A stretch of DNA of 40,551 nt, from assembly GCA_029983625.1 (NCBI GenBank), contig JASBZF010000004.1, forward strand, positions 1 to 40,551, read 5' to 3'. A program made the position numbers and the translations under genes. The DNA is from Pauljensenia sp. (lineage in GTDB: Bacteria; Actinomycetota; Actinomycetes; Actinomycetales; Actinomycetaceae). Under the pieces are notes generated by a model, which did no database searches, was not told the origin of the DNA, and saw nothing but the letters and a program-made list of their open reading frames with translations. How positions within the stretch are numbered: position 1 is the first letter of the stretch; each line of letters opens with the position of its first letter. Shown here piece after piece: positions 32,509 to 40,544 of this stretch.

Positions 32509-33279
32509 GTGGTACGCAGGTATCGCCCGAGTTATCGTGCGAGCATTCTTGCGCCCGCTGCGCTTCTGATCGTCATCTTCCTGACGTGGTGGGCAACGAC
32601 GAGTTTTTCCGGCATCGAAGCGTGGCGTCTACCGAGCCCCAGCGGCACCTGGGCACGTTTCCTCACGATGGCGTCCTCCGCCTCACTGTGGTCAAAAGTC
32701 GCAGTCACTGCCGCTGAAGCTTTGTCAGGTTCATTACTTGGCCTGCTCCTCGCTCTTCCTCTTGCCTATCTCATCTACCGTTTGCCCCTCGTTTCGGCAG
32801 CGGTTGAACCCTTCCTCGGTGCTACTCAAGCGCTTCCGGCGATCGCCCTCGCACCTGTCCTTGTTCTATGGATCGGCTACGGGCCCGCTTCGATCACGGT
32901 GCTTTGCGCGCTCATTGTCTTTTTCCCGATCCTCGTGTCCACGTGTGTGGGGCTTCGTCATCTCAACTCAGAGATCCTGGAAGCCGCAGAACTTGACGGG
33001 GCTTCGGGGCTGATGATGGTGTTCGGCATCGAGTTTCCCCTTGCTGCTCCTTCGATCCTCGGTGGCATCCGTAACGGTTTCACCCTGTCGGTGACCGGAG
33101 CTGTTGTCGGTGAAATGGTGATGGGCGGGTCGGGTCTTGGTCAGGCTCTCACCCAGGCCAGGGCCGCGGTCGATACGGCGGGAATGTTCGTCATCATTAC
33201 GATCCTGTGTCTGCTGGCGACGCTCGTGTACGTCGCGATCTACCGGATCGAGCGCTCACACAAGTACGCCCTCGCTTAA
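32509..33279 (+). CDS. ribX: ABC transporter permease, probable riboflavin uptake (RibX)
   Basis: A 256-aa inner-membrane permease with about six hydrophobic segments. The EAA-type coupling loop is ILEAAELDGASGLMMVFGIEFPLAAP, which contacts an ATPase. I chose GTG at 32509 because GGAGG lies 6 nt upstream and MVRRYRPSYRAS precedes the first membrane segment; a GTG at 32476 lies within the riboswitch platform. The gene directly follows an FMN riboswitch and precedes an NMT1/THI5-type binding protein. This arrangement is known as RibXY, a predicted riboflavin transporter in Actinobacteria and Chloroflexi. No ATPase gene is near, so a shared ATPase elsewhere would be needed. Confidence 0.85.
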   Translation: MVRRYRPSYRASILAPAALLIVIFLTWWATTSFSGIEAWRLPSPSGTWARFLTMASSASLWSKVAVTAAEALSGSLLGLLLALPLAYLIYRLPLVSAAVEPFLGATQALPAIALAPVLVLWIGYGPASITVLCALIVFFPILVSTCVGLRHLNSEILEAAELDGASGLMMVFGIEFPLAAPSILGGIRNGFTLSVTGAVVGEMVMGGSGLGQALTQARAAVDTAGMFVIITILCLLATLVYVAIYRIERSHKYALA

Positions 33280-33292
33280 ATGAAGGATCCTC

Positions 33293-34327
33293 ATGCCACG
33301 GCCTATTCTTCCTCGTTTTTCCGCCCTCGTAGCATGTGCCGCCCTCGTCCTTACGGCATGTAGCGGACAGACACAGCCTGCACAAACCCACTCAGCACCT
33401 TCGGCTTCTTCTTCACAGCCCCTGGTCCTTGGCCTGACCTATATCCCCAATATTCAATTTGCTCCCGCGTATTTGGCAAAAGATGACGCTTTCTTTTCCG
33501 AACGTGGGATCGATGCACGTATTCGCCATCATGGGGCCGATGAAGGACTCTTCACGGCACTGATCTCAGGCGAAGAGGACGTGGTCATCGCTTCGGGCGA
33601 TGAAGCGCTTGTGGCTGCCGCTTCCGGGATGGATCTGGTATCGATTGGCTCCTACTACCGTTCATATCCCGGTGTGGTGATCGTTCCTGACGACTCTTCT
33701 GTCACTGAGCTTTCGGATTTAAAAGGTAAGAAGATCGGTATTCCGGGCGAATACGGTTCAAACTGGTATGCCACACTTGCAGCGCTTGCCGAGGGCGGAC
33801 TGTCGCTTGATGAGGTGACAATCGTTTCGATCGGCTACACGCAGCAGGCGGCGATCGCTGCCAAAGAGGTCGATGCCGTTGTCGGTTTTACAAACAACGA
33901 CCTCGTGCAGATGGAACGTGCCCAACTGAAAGTACGGGCGATTCCGCTGGGAACACAGACACCACTTGTCGCAGCTTCCCTCATCACGACCCGTTCTTGG
34001 GTCAATGCGCACCCTGAACTTGCTCAAAAAACCGTGGCCGCGATTCATGCTGGGATTGATGCTGCGATCGCGGATCCACATCACGCCTTGGATGCGACCG
34101 CGCTGCGCGACGATACTTTGTCAGATCAAAAAACTCTGGAAACCGCGCAGGCTGTCCTGGAGGCAACAATCCCCCTGTGGAAAGGGCAATCAGGGGATGC
34201 GAGTCCCCTTCAGGATATTGACACGTGGGTAGCGATGGCGTCCTTCCTTGAAAAGATCCCCGGCCTCCTCCAAGGCCCTGTTGATCCTGCTGCGGTGGTG
34301 ACAAACGACTACGCGGAGCTTCACTAG
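33293..34327 (+). CDS. ribY: Riboflavin-type ABC substrate-binding lipoprotein (RibY, NMT1/THI5 family)
   Basis: A 344-aa exported lipoprotein. The signal sequence ends LVLTACSGQ, with a lipobox whose Cys is to be lipidated. A Ser/Thr/Gln-rich linker follows, then the NMT1/THI5-like fold: LGLTYIPNIQFAPAYLAKDDAFF, GADEGLFTALISGEEDVVIASGDEAL, GKKIGIPGEYGSNWYATLAALAEGG. This family binds thiamine or riboflavin precursors. The FMN riboswitch upstream points to riboflavin. The ATG follows the ribX stop by 13 nt with AAGGAT upstream. Confidence 0.85.
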   Translation: MPRPILPRFSALVACAALVLTACSGQTQPAQTHSAPSASSSQPLVLGLTYIPNIQFAPAYLAKDDAFFSERGIDARIRHHGADEGLFTALISGEEDVVIASGDEALVAAASGMDLVSIGSYYRSYPGVVIVPDDSSVTELSDLKGKKIGIPGEYGSNWYATLAALAEGGLSLDEVTIVSIGYTQQAAIAAKEVDAVVGFTNNDLVQMERAQLKVRAIPLGTQTPLVAASLITTRSWVNAHPELAQKTVAAIHAGIDAAIADPHHALDATALRDDTLSDQKTLETAQAVLEATIPLWKGQSGDASPLQDIDTWVAMASFLEKIPGLLQGPVDPAAVVTNDYAELH

Positions 34328-34356
34328 CTCTTCGTTCCGAGTTTCGGCACACCAAA

Positions 34357-34374
34357 GCAGGGAGCACCCCCTGC
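34357..34374 (+). terminator. Possible terminator hairpin after ribY
   Basis: GCAGGG (34357-34362) pairs with CCCTGC (34369-34374) over a 6-nt loop, between ribY and the hisE promoter. Only CTCT follows rather than a U-run, so termination is uncertain. Confidence 0.35.
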
Positions 34375-34377
34375 CTC

Positions 34378-34383
34378 TAAAGT
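34378..34383 (+). promoter_or_regulatory. -10 box for hisE (leaderless geometry)
   Basis: TAAAGT lies 6 nt before the hisE GTG at 34390, with no Shine-Dalgarno sequence in between. The small hairpin after ribY ends just upstream. Confidence 0.5.
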
Positions 34384-34389
34384 GGATTC

Positions 34390-34653
34390 GTGACTACATT
34401 CGAGAATCTTTTCGCCGAACTGTCTGAGAAGGCCCACACTCGCCCCGAGGGTTCTGGGACTGTTGCTGAACTCGATCAGGGAATCCACGCGATTGGAAAG
34501 AAGATCATCGAGGAAGCCGGAGAAGTCTGGATGGCTGCAGAGTACGAAAGTCCTGACGACTGTGCTCTGGAGATCTCTCAGCTCCTCTATCACGCTCAAG
34601 TCATGATGATCGCAAAGGGGCTTACGCTCGACGACATCTACCGTCACCTCTGA
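34390..34653 (+). CDS. hisE: Phosphoribosyl-ATP pyrophosphatase
   Basis: Second step of histidine synthesis, hydrolysing PR-ATP to PR-AMP. The 87-aa protein is the short stand-alone HisE of actinobacteria. IGKKIIEEAGEVWMAAEYE contains the metal-binding glutamates of the all-alpha NTP pyrophosphatase fold, and LEISQLLYHAQVMMIAKGLTLDDIY follows. It begins at GTG with a -10-like TAAAGT 6 nt upstream. hisG follows after 7 nt. Confidence 0.95.
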   Translation: MTTFENLFAELSEKAHTRPEGSGTVAELDQGIHAIGKKIIEEAGEVWMAAEYESPDDCALEISQLLYHAQVMMIAKGLTLDDIYRHL

Positions 34654-34660
34654 GGAAATT

Positions 34661-35506
34661 ATGCTGCGTATTGCCGTCCCCAATAAGGGGTCACTGTCTG
34701 AACCTGCAATCGAACTCCTCGCTGAAGCGGGTTACCGTACACGTCGAAGGGGGCGTGAACTCGTCCTCACCGACCCTCTGAACGATGTGGAGCTGTTTTT
34801 CTTACGCCCGCGTGATATTGCGGTGTACGTGGGAAGAGGCTCGATTCATGTCGGAATCACGGGACGGGATCTTCTGCTTGACTCTGCGACGCAAGCGGTC
34901 GAACATCGCGCTTTAGGTTTCGCACGTTCAACCTTCCGCTTTGCCGCACCGATCGGACAGATCAACGATCTTTACGACATTGAGGGGCGGCGAATCGCGG
35001 CCTCTTACGATCGCCTTGTGCGTTCCTACCTGGAATCGAAGGGGATTCATGCCGAGGTCGTGCATCTTGATGGGGCTGTTGAATCTTCGGTGCGCCTGGG
35101 CGTGGCTGATCTCATCGCAGATGTTGTGGAAACGGGTTCCACTTTAAAGGCTGCGGGTCTTGAAGTGTTCGGTGAGCCGATCCTCGAATCTGAAGCGGTA
35201 CTCATTACCCGCGAAGAACTGCGTGACGATCCCGCTTTAGCGACCCTTGACCGTAGGCTCAGTGGCGTGCAGGTCGCCCGCTCGTACATGATTGTGGATT
35301 TCAATGTCCGCGAAGAGGATCTGGAAAAAACAATCGCGATCGCCCCCGGCTTTGATTCTCCGACCGTGAGCCCTCTTTTGGATTCGCAGTGGCGCGCGGT
35401 GCGCGTCATGGTGGAGGTCAAAGGTATCAATCTTGTCCTTGATCGTCTCCATGAAGCTGGTGCGCGAGGAATCATTGTGACTGAGCTCAAGGCATCCCGA
35501 CTCTGA
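34661..35506 (+). CDS. hisG: ATP phosphoribosyltransferase, long form
   Basis: First and feedback-controlled step of histidine synthesis. The 281 aa start MLRIAVPNKGSLSEPAIELL. GITGRDLLLDS and VVETGSTLKAAGLEVFGEPI form the PRPP-binding region. The last 75 residues are the regulatory ACT-like domain of the long form, so no HisZ partner is needed. hisE-hisG is a two-gene unit here, as in mycobacteria. Confidence 0.96.
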   Translation: MLRIAVPNKGSLSEPAIELLAEAGYRTRRRGRELVLTDPLNDVELFFLRPRDIAVYVGRGSIHVGITGRDLLLDSATQAVEHRALGFARSTFRFAAPIGQINDLYDIEGRRIAASYDRLVRSYLESKGIHAEVVHLDGAVESSVRLGVADLIADVVETGSTLKAAGLEVFGEPILESEAVLITREELRDDPALATLDRRLSGVQVARSYMIVDFNVREEDLEKTIAIAPGFDSPTVSPLLDSQWRAVRVMVEVKGINLVLDRLHEAGARGIIVTELKASRL

Positions 35507-35532
35507 TCATTACCGATGCGACTTTCGGGTCG

Positions 35533-35538
35533 TAGGCT
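35533..35538 (+). promoter_or_regulatory. -10 box for pafB (leaderless geometry)
   Basis: TAGGCT lies 6 nt before the pafB GTG. No PafBC-type recognition sequence like the mycobacterial one is evident upstream. Confidence 0.45.
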
Positions 35539-35544
35539 GGGCCC

Positions 35545-36471
35545 GTGAAGGAGAGTGTTTCCACAAGCACACGGGTCCTCGGGCTCCTTATCGAACTTCT
35601 CGGTGCTGAGCGTCCGAGGACTAAAGGGAGACTGAGGGAACTGCCGGGCTACTGCGCTTTAAGTGACACCGCTTTTGAATCGCAGTTCCACAGGGATAAA
35701 TCGGCGCTGCGTGAGGCGGGTATCCTCGTTGAGTGTGTTGCGGGGAAAGAGGATGCGTACAGGATTTCTTCTCAGTCTTTCGCTTCGTCTCCGCTTGCCC
35801 TCGATGATCTTGATGCGGCGCTCGTTCAGCTGGCTGTTTCGGCGTGGAATCCGCGTGAGGCAGATCCTTCGTTGATTGATCCAAAAATTGCGGCTCACTC
35901 TACGGGTGTTGTTCCACGGGCCGGGCGACTCACTCTTGGTCTTGAGGGTGCGGAAACGGTGGCCCGGATCGCGTGGGCAATCATGGATCGGCGGATCGTG
36001 TCTTTTGAGTACCGTTCAGCGAATGGTGCTTTTACCCGCGCGGTGGAACCGTGGCGTTTAGTTGTCCGAGGGCGGGCCCTGTACCTGTGGGGAGCGGATC
36101 TTGATCGGGCGGAGCAGCGTCTGTTCAGGCTGTCTCGTTTTGATTCTCCTGTTGAGTTCCTCGGGGAGCCAGGTGATGCGGGGCCTGTTCCGCAGGATCT
36201 GAAAGATCCTTTTGAAGCGCAACTCATTGCCCCGTGGCTGCTGATCCGCGAAGGAGGAGCACCCAAGATTCGGTGTTTCTTGGATGAGGGTGATGAAGTG
36301 CGTCAAGAACAATGGCGTAAGGCGCGTGGAGAACCGGGGGAGAGGGGAGAGTGGATGTCCCGTATTCTCAGCGAGGTCGAAGACGTGGTCGTCCTCGAAC
36401 CGGAAGATTTACGCGAGGAAATTCTTGATCGTCTGCGTGTGGCTCACTCTTGGGGTGAGATGAATGCCTGA
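35545..36471 (+). CDS. pafB: WYL-domain transcriptional regulator PafB
   Basis: PafB and PafC act as a pair that activates DNA-damage genes independently of LexA in mycobacteria. The 308-aa protein has an N-terminal winged helix (about residues 1-75, with FHRDKSALREAGI) and a WYL domain (about 140-210, IMDRRIVSFEYRSANGAFTRAVEPWRL, then RALYLWGADLDRAEQRLFRLSRF). A C-terminal WCX part follows. It starts at GTG and overlaps pafC by 8 nt. In mycobacteria pafBC follows pafA; here it is about 29 kb away from pafA. Confidence 0.88.
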   Translation: MKESVSTSTRVLGLLIELLGAERPRTKGRLRELPGYCALSDTAFESQFHRDKSALREAGILVECVAGKEDAYRISSQSFASSPLALDDLDAALVQLAVSAWNPREADPSLIDPKIAAHSTGVVPRAGRLTLGLEGAETVARIAWAIMDRRIVSFEYRSANGAFTRAVEPWRLVVRGRALYLWGADLDRAEQRLFRLSRFDSPVEFLGEPGDAGPVPQDLKDPFEAQLIAPWLLIREGGAPKIRCFLDEGDEVRQEQWRKARGEPGERGEWMSRILSEVEDVVVLEPEDLREEILDRLRVAHSWGEMNA

Positions 36472-37402
36472 GGTTGTACCCGTCGCAATTGCGCGTTTGC
36501 TGTCTCTTCTTGCGTGGATCGGGGATCATCCCGGTGCTGATGTGGCAGAGGCAGCCATGCGTTTTAGACGTTCCCCTCGTCAGATCCGGCGTGATATTGA
36601 GGCGCTCGGCTCAGTGGGAGATTCGCTTCCCGGTGCTTCCTTTGAGATCGATTGGGATCTGTACGAAGCTGAGGATCGTCTTCGGGTGCGCTCCACGATG
36701 GGGGTGGATCTTCCGCCGCGTCTGACCGAAAAAGAAGCAGTGGCGATTCTTGTGGGTTTAGCTGCTCTTGCTCCTAGTTTGGGTGCGGAGTTACGCGCCA
36801 GGATCCCTCGGACAGCACTCGCTGTGCGTGCTTTGGCGGGTACGAACACTCCTGTTCCGCTTGTGATGTCAGAAGAGAGTCGTGATGCTCAGGTGTGTGT
36901 GGATCTTCTGGCCCGAGCAATAGGGGGATCTCAACCGATTGCTTTCACCTATGAGCGCGATGGTGCGCCATTGAAGCGTCGAGAGGTCGAACCTTGGGAT
37001 CTGCGTCTTGAGGGGGGAGAGTGGATTCTTCGTGGCTGGTGTCGTCACGCTCAAGATGAGAGGAACTTTGCGATTTCGCGCATGTCAGCTCTTGAGCTTC
37101 TTCCGGGGAAGGTCACGCATTCGCCTTCGTCTGTGAAGACTGAGGGGGAGACAGCCATTGTGCGCACGAATGCTCGGGGACGCTGGGTCGGTGAGGAATT
37201 CGCGTCCGTGAGGATGCGAGAATCCGCTGAAGAGATCGAGTTGGAAGTTCCCGTGTGGAACCGGAAGTGGTTCGATTCTGTCCTGCTGGATCTTGCTCCC
37301 TGCGTCATTGATGCGCCTGCGGAAGCGAAGCTTCGTTGTGCGAATCGGGCACGTATAGCCCTTCGGGCCTGGGAAGAAGCGAGGGCGGAGCAGCAGTCAT
37401 GA
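36464..37402 (+). CDS. pafC: WYL-domain transcriptional regulator PafC
   Basis: Partner of PafB. The 312-aa protein has a helix-turn-helix with FRRSPRQIRRDIEALGSVG (about residues 29-50) and a WYL domain with QPIAFTYERDGAPLKRREVEPWDLRL, then GWCRHAQDERNFAISRMSALELL. The C-terminal WCX domain follows (about 235-310). The short length and HTH placement fit PafC. It overlaps the helicase gene by 4 nt (ATGA). Confidence 0.88.
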   Translation: MPEVVPVAIARLLSLLAWIGDHPGADVAEAAMRFRRSPRQIRRDIEALGSVGDSLPGASFEIDWDLYEAEDRLRVRSTMGVDLPPRLTEKEAVAILVGLAALAPSLGAELRARIPRTALAVRALAGTNTPVPLVMSEESRDAQVCVDLLARAIGGSQPIAFTYERDGAPLKRREVEPWDLRLEGGEWILRGWCRHAQDERNFAISRMSALELLPGKVTHSPSSVKTEGETAIVRTNARGRWVGEEFASVRMRESAEEIELEVPVWNRKWFDSVLLDLAPCVIDAPAEAKLRCANRARIALRAWEEARAEQQS

Positions 37403-40161
37403 GTCCGAAGCGGAGACGTTCTCGTGAAGTTGCGCTCAGTTCAGCGGATACGACTCCCAGTCCAGCTGAGCGTATGGCTCTTTTTCATGCTGCGATGCGG
37501 GAGGAACGCACGCATCGTGCGCAGTATGTACGCGGCTTGTCTTTCCTTCCTGACGTTTTCCAAATTGAGGCGATGGATGCACTTGAAAGACAAGAAAACG
37601 TCCTCGTCGCTGCACCGACTGGTGCGGGGAAAACCATTGTCGGTGAGTTTGCCACATCATTGGCTTTGTCTCAGGGGCGTCGTAGTTTTTACACCACTCC
37701 CATTAAGGCTTTGTCGAATCAGAAGTTTGCTGAGCTGAGCCATAGTTTCGGTCCCGATAACGTGGGTTTGCTTACCGGTGATGCTTCAGTGAATCCGGGT
37801 GCTCCGATTGTCGTGATGACGACCGAGGTCTTAAGGAACATGCTGTATGCAGGATCGGATCTGGGTGATTTGGATTCGGTTGTTTTGGACGAAGTGCATT
37901 ACCTTGCGGATCGATTCCGGGGTCCGGTGTGGGAAGAGGTCATTATTCATCTTCCACAGAGCGCGCGACTTGTTGCTCTTTCTGCCACGGTGTCCAATGC
38001 GGAAGAGTTCGGCGCGTGGATTCAACAGGTGCGGGGCGACTGTCGTGTCATTGTGTCTGAAGTCAGGCCAGTTCCGCTCTATCAGCACATGATGGTCGGC
38101 AGATCACTATATGACCTGTATGTTCCTGGATCTGCCCCTCAGGAGGGGCGCATTAATCCTGAGCTTTTAGCTGCCGTATCAACAAGAGGTTCGGGTTTCG
38201 AGGGCGGTCGTGGGTCGCGGAATTGGCATCGTCCTCGTCCTGAAGTCTTCAGGGAATCGAGGCCCGCAACTCTGATCACTCTTGAACGTGCTCAGCTTTT
38301 ACCCGCTATTACTTTCATTTTTTCCCGAGCAGGATGTGAGGCTGCGGTCGATCAGGTTCTCGCTGCGGGAATTGTCTTGACGTCGCCTCAGGAGGCGCGC
38401 AGCATTCGCCGTGAGATTGAGTCGGTGACGAGGACGATTGCGCCGGAGGATTTCAGTGTGCTGGGCGTGTCGCATTGGGCTGAGGGACTGGAACGCGGTG
38501 TTGCGGCGCATCACGCCGGGTTGCTTCCTTTAATGAAAGAGACCGTTGAGCATCTCTTCGCTCAGGGGCTTATCAAAATGGTGTATGCGACAGAGACTCT
38601 CGCCCTCGGAATTAATATGCCTGCTCGTTCGGTTGTCATCGAATCTTTGACGAAATGGAACGGTGCTGAGCATGTGCGTTTAAGCCCGGGGGAGTATACG
38701 CAATTGTCCGGTCGGGCGGGGCGGCGCGGTATTGACTCAGAGGGGCACGCGGTGGTGTTGCATCGCGGCTCGGTGGCACCTGAGGAGGTCGCTTCTCTTG
38801 CGTCAAAGCGCACGTATCCGCTGATCAGTGCCTTTAGTGCGCGTTACAACATGGTGGTGAACTTGCTCGATCATTCGACTCGTGCCAAGACGCGCTCCGT
38901 GCTGGAGACTTCTTTTGCGCAGTTCCAGGCAGATGCTTCGCTTGTGGGACTTGCTTCGCGCGTGAAGGAACTTCAGTCACAAAAGGATGCTGTGCGGGAG
39001 GCGATGGAGTGTGATCGGGGGGATGCGCGCGAGTATTTCCGTTTACGTGACGAGCTTTCTGTCGCTCAAAAAGCGGCGGCTCGTGAACGTAAGAGCGCGC
39101 GTCGGCTTGCTCAGTCTGATCTCCTCGCGTCTTTACGTCCGGGGGATGTGATTGCGTATGGACGAGGGCGCAGGACTTTGTATGCGGTTGTTGCTTTCCA
39201 CACTCACACTGCGATTGGTCGTGTATCGACGACGGTTGTGGGTAGCGACGGGAAGTTCCATACTCTCGGAGCCCATGATTATGCGGCGCATCTGCGCAAG
39301 GTGGGAAAGATGAGCATCGCAGGGGGTTCTGCGCTTCGCAGGAATAAGGAGCGCACGCGCATTGCTGAGAATATGCGTCGTCTTGTGCGTTCCGGTCAGC
39401 TTCGTGAACCTCGTTCCTTTGCTGATGAGGTACCTGTCGCAGATGATGCGGCTCTTGAGGCGATGGTGCGTTCTCATGGGGTGCATCGTTGCCCTCAGCG
39501 TGATGAACATGCGAAAGCCGGGTACCGTTGGGCCAGGCTCGACCGGGAACAGAAGGCACTTGAGCAAAGGATCGAGTCGCAAACGCACTCTGTGGCGAAA
39601 CATTTCGACAGGGTGTGCGTGGTTTTGGAGGAGTTAGGTTTCATCGACGGGGATCGTGTGACAGATCGCGGACAGCGTTTGCGTCGGATTTTTAGTGAAC
39701 GTGATCTTGTGGTGATGGAAGCGTTGACGTCGCGAGCGTGGGAGGGGTTGACGGAGGCAGAACTTGCTGCGATTGTCTCGACTTGTGTTTTCGAGTCGCG
39801 TTCTGAGGAGGGGCCTTCAGCTCCGCCCGCTCATCTTTCCCCTGCGCTTGCGCAGGCGTGGGAGGCGACGATCCGAGCGGCTGAACGTGTGCGCAGCGTT
39901 GAGGAAGCGGCAGGATTGCCGCCTTCTGCTCTTCCCGATCCGGGGGTGATGGGGCCGTGTTTAGCGTGGGCGCACGGTGCGAGCTTATCTACGGTTCTTC
40001 TTGAAGAGGATATGCAGGGTGGTGATTTTGTGCGCTGGGTCCGTCAGGTGGTGGATCTTCTGGATCAGCTTCGCGGGCTTGACGATCCTGCACTGGTCGC
40101 GTGTGCGCGCCGCGCGAAGGATCTTTTAGTGCGTGGAGTTGTTTCGTGGAGTGCGCCGTGA
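37399..40161 (+). CDS. helY: Ski2-like DEVH-box helicase (HelY type)
   Basis: A superfamily 2 RNA/DNA helicase. I chose ATG at 37399, overlapping the pafC stop; it gives 920 aa starting MSPKRRRSREV. Motif I is APTGAGKT, Ia TTPIKALSNQK, II DEVH, III SATVSN, and VI QLSGRAGRRG. A helical and beta domain follows, with KTRSVLETSFAQFQADASL as in Mtr4/Ski2 relatives. Actinobacterial HelY proteins lie near pafBC and tatAC; here tatA and tatC are missing between pafC and this gene. Confidence 0.92.
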   Translation: MSPKRRRSREVALSSADTTPSPAERMALFHAAMREERTHRAQYVRGLSFLPDVFQIEAMDALERQENVLVAAPTGAGKTIVGEFATSLALSQGRRSFYTTPIKALSNQKFAELSHSFGPDNVGLLTGDASVNPGAPIVVMTTEVLRNMLYAGSDLGDLDSVVLDEVHYLADRFRGPVWEEVIIHLPQSARLVALSATVSNAEEFGAWIQQVRGDCRVIVSEVRPVPLYQHMMVGRSLYDLYVPGSAPQEGRINPELLAAVSTRGSGFEGGRGSRNWHRPRPEVFRESRPATLITLERAQLLPAITFIFSRAGCEAAVDQVLAAGIVLTSPQEARSIRREIESVTRTIAPEDFSVLGVSHWAEGLERGVAAHHAGLLPLMKETVEHLFAQGLIKMVYATETLALGINMPARSVVIESLTKWNGAEHVRLSPGEYTQLSGRAGRRGIDSEGHAVVLHRGSVAPEEVASLASKRTYPLISAFSARYNMVVNLLDHSTRAKTRSVLETSFAQFQADASLVGLASRVKELQSQKDAVREAMECDRGDAREYFRLRDELSVAQKAAARERKSARRLAQSDLLASLRPGDVIAYGRGRRTLYAVVAFHTHTAIGRVSTTVVGSDGKFHTLGAHDYAAHLRKVGKMSIAGGSALRRNKERTRIAENMRRLVRSGQLREPRSFADEVPVADDAALEAMVRSHGVHRCPQRDEHAKAGYRWARLDREQKALEQRIESQTHSVAKHFDRVCVVLEELGFIDGDRVTDRGQRLRRIFSERDLVVMEALTSRAWEGLTEAELAAIVSTCVFESRSEEGPSAPPAHLSPALAQAWEATIRAAERVRSVEEAAGLPPSALPDPGVMGPCLAWAHGASLSTVLLEEDMQGGDFVRWVRQVVDLLDQLRGLDDPALVACARRAKDLLVRGVVSWSAP

Positions 40162-40544
40162 AGTGGGGGACTTTACGCAGGCTCGTGCTTGCCGCTGTTG
40201 CCGGTTGTGGCATGTGGGCGGCTTTTCCTGATCTGTCGTGGTGGTGGCTTGTCGTTCCTTCTTTAGCGCTCCTTTTCGCCCTCGTCGATCATGCGTCCAC
40301 GGGGCGCGCATTGATCGTGGTTGGCGTTTTTGGCCTGTGCTGGTGGCTTCCTCTTATTCATTGGGTGGTCCTTGCTACGGGTGGGAATATCGCGTGGTTT
40401 GCGCTGGCGGGAACTCAGATTGTCTGGCTCTTCATTTGGGTGTTGATCTTACGGATTGCGTCGTTATGGGCGTGGGCTTCAACGTGGTGGGGGAAGATTT
40501 GTGTGTACGCCTTGAGGTGTGTGGGTGTAGAACAGGGGCGTTGA
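40158..40544 (+). CDS. lnt: Apolipoprotein N-acyltransferase N-terminal part, early stop
   Basis: Lnt adds the third acyl chain to lipoproteins. From GTG at 40158 (GGAG 7 nt upstream, overlapping the helicase stop) the 128 aa show the N-terminal membrane segments: FPDLSWWWLVVPSLALLFAL, GLCWWLPLIHWVV and GTQIVWLFIWVLIL. The family continues from ALLWVGVEQLR into PFGGFPW and the nitrilase domain, about 500 aa in total. Here YALRCVGVEQGR is followed by TGA at 40542-40544, and 7 nt later the window ends. The gene is therefore truncated or contains an error; only its start is visible. Confidence 0.7.
   Translation: MKWGTLRRLVLAAVAGCGMWAAFPDLSWWWLVVPSLALLFALVDHASTGRALIVVGVFGLCWWLPLIHWVVLATGGNIAWFALAGTQIVWLFIWVLILRIASLWAWASTWWGKICVYALRCVGVEQGR

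Larger units (their letters stand above)
373..40284. repeat. Dispersed octamer CGAGGGCG / CGCCCTCG, 36 copies
   Basis: Exact copies start at 373, 425, 872, 1002, 3721, 4592, 6684, 7316, 8498, 9383, 11642, 11733, 12555, 16218, 16239, 16629, 17945, 19564, 19903, 21718, 22700, 23620, 25853, 29938, 31440, 32844, 33267, 33322, 33340, 33790, 36067, 37380, 38199, 38601, 39163 and 40277. About 19 read CGAGGGCG and 17 CGCCCTCG on the + strand, so there is no strand bias. Copies fall in all reading frames and one is intergenic (872). None lies between 12563 and 16217, which includes the AT-rich cassette. Confidence 0.8.

Noticed and set aside
373..40284. CGAGGGCG as a polar chromosome-segregation signal (KOPS-like)
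   Set aside because: Copies are almost equally split between strands, whereas such signals are strongly oriented along a replichore.
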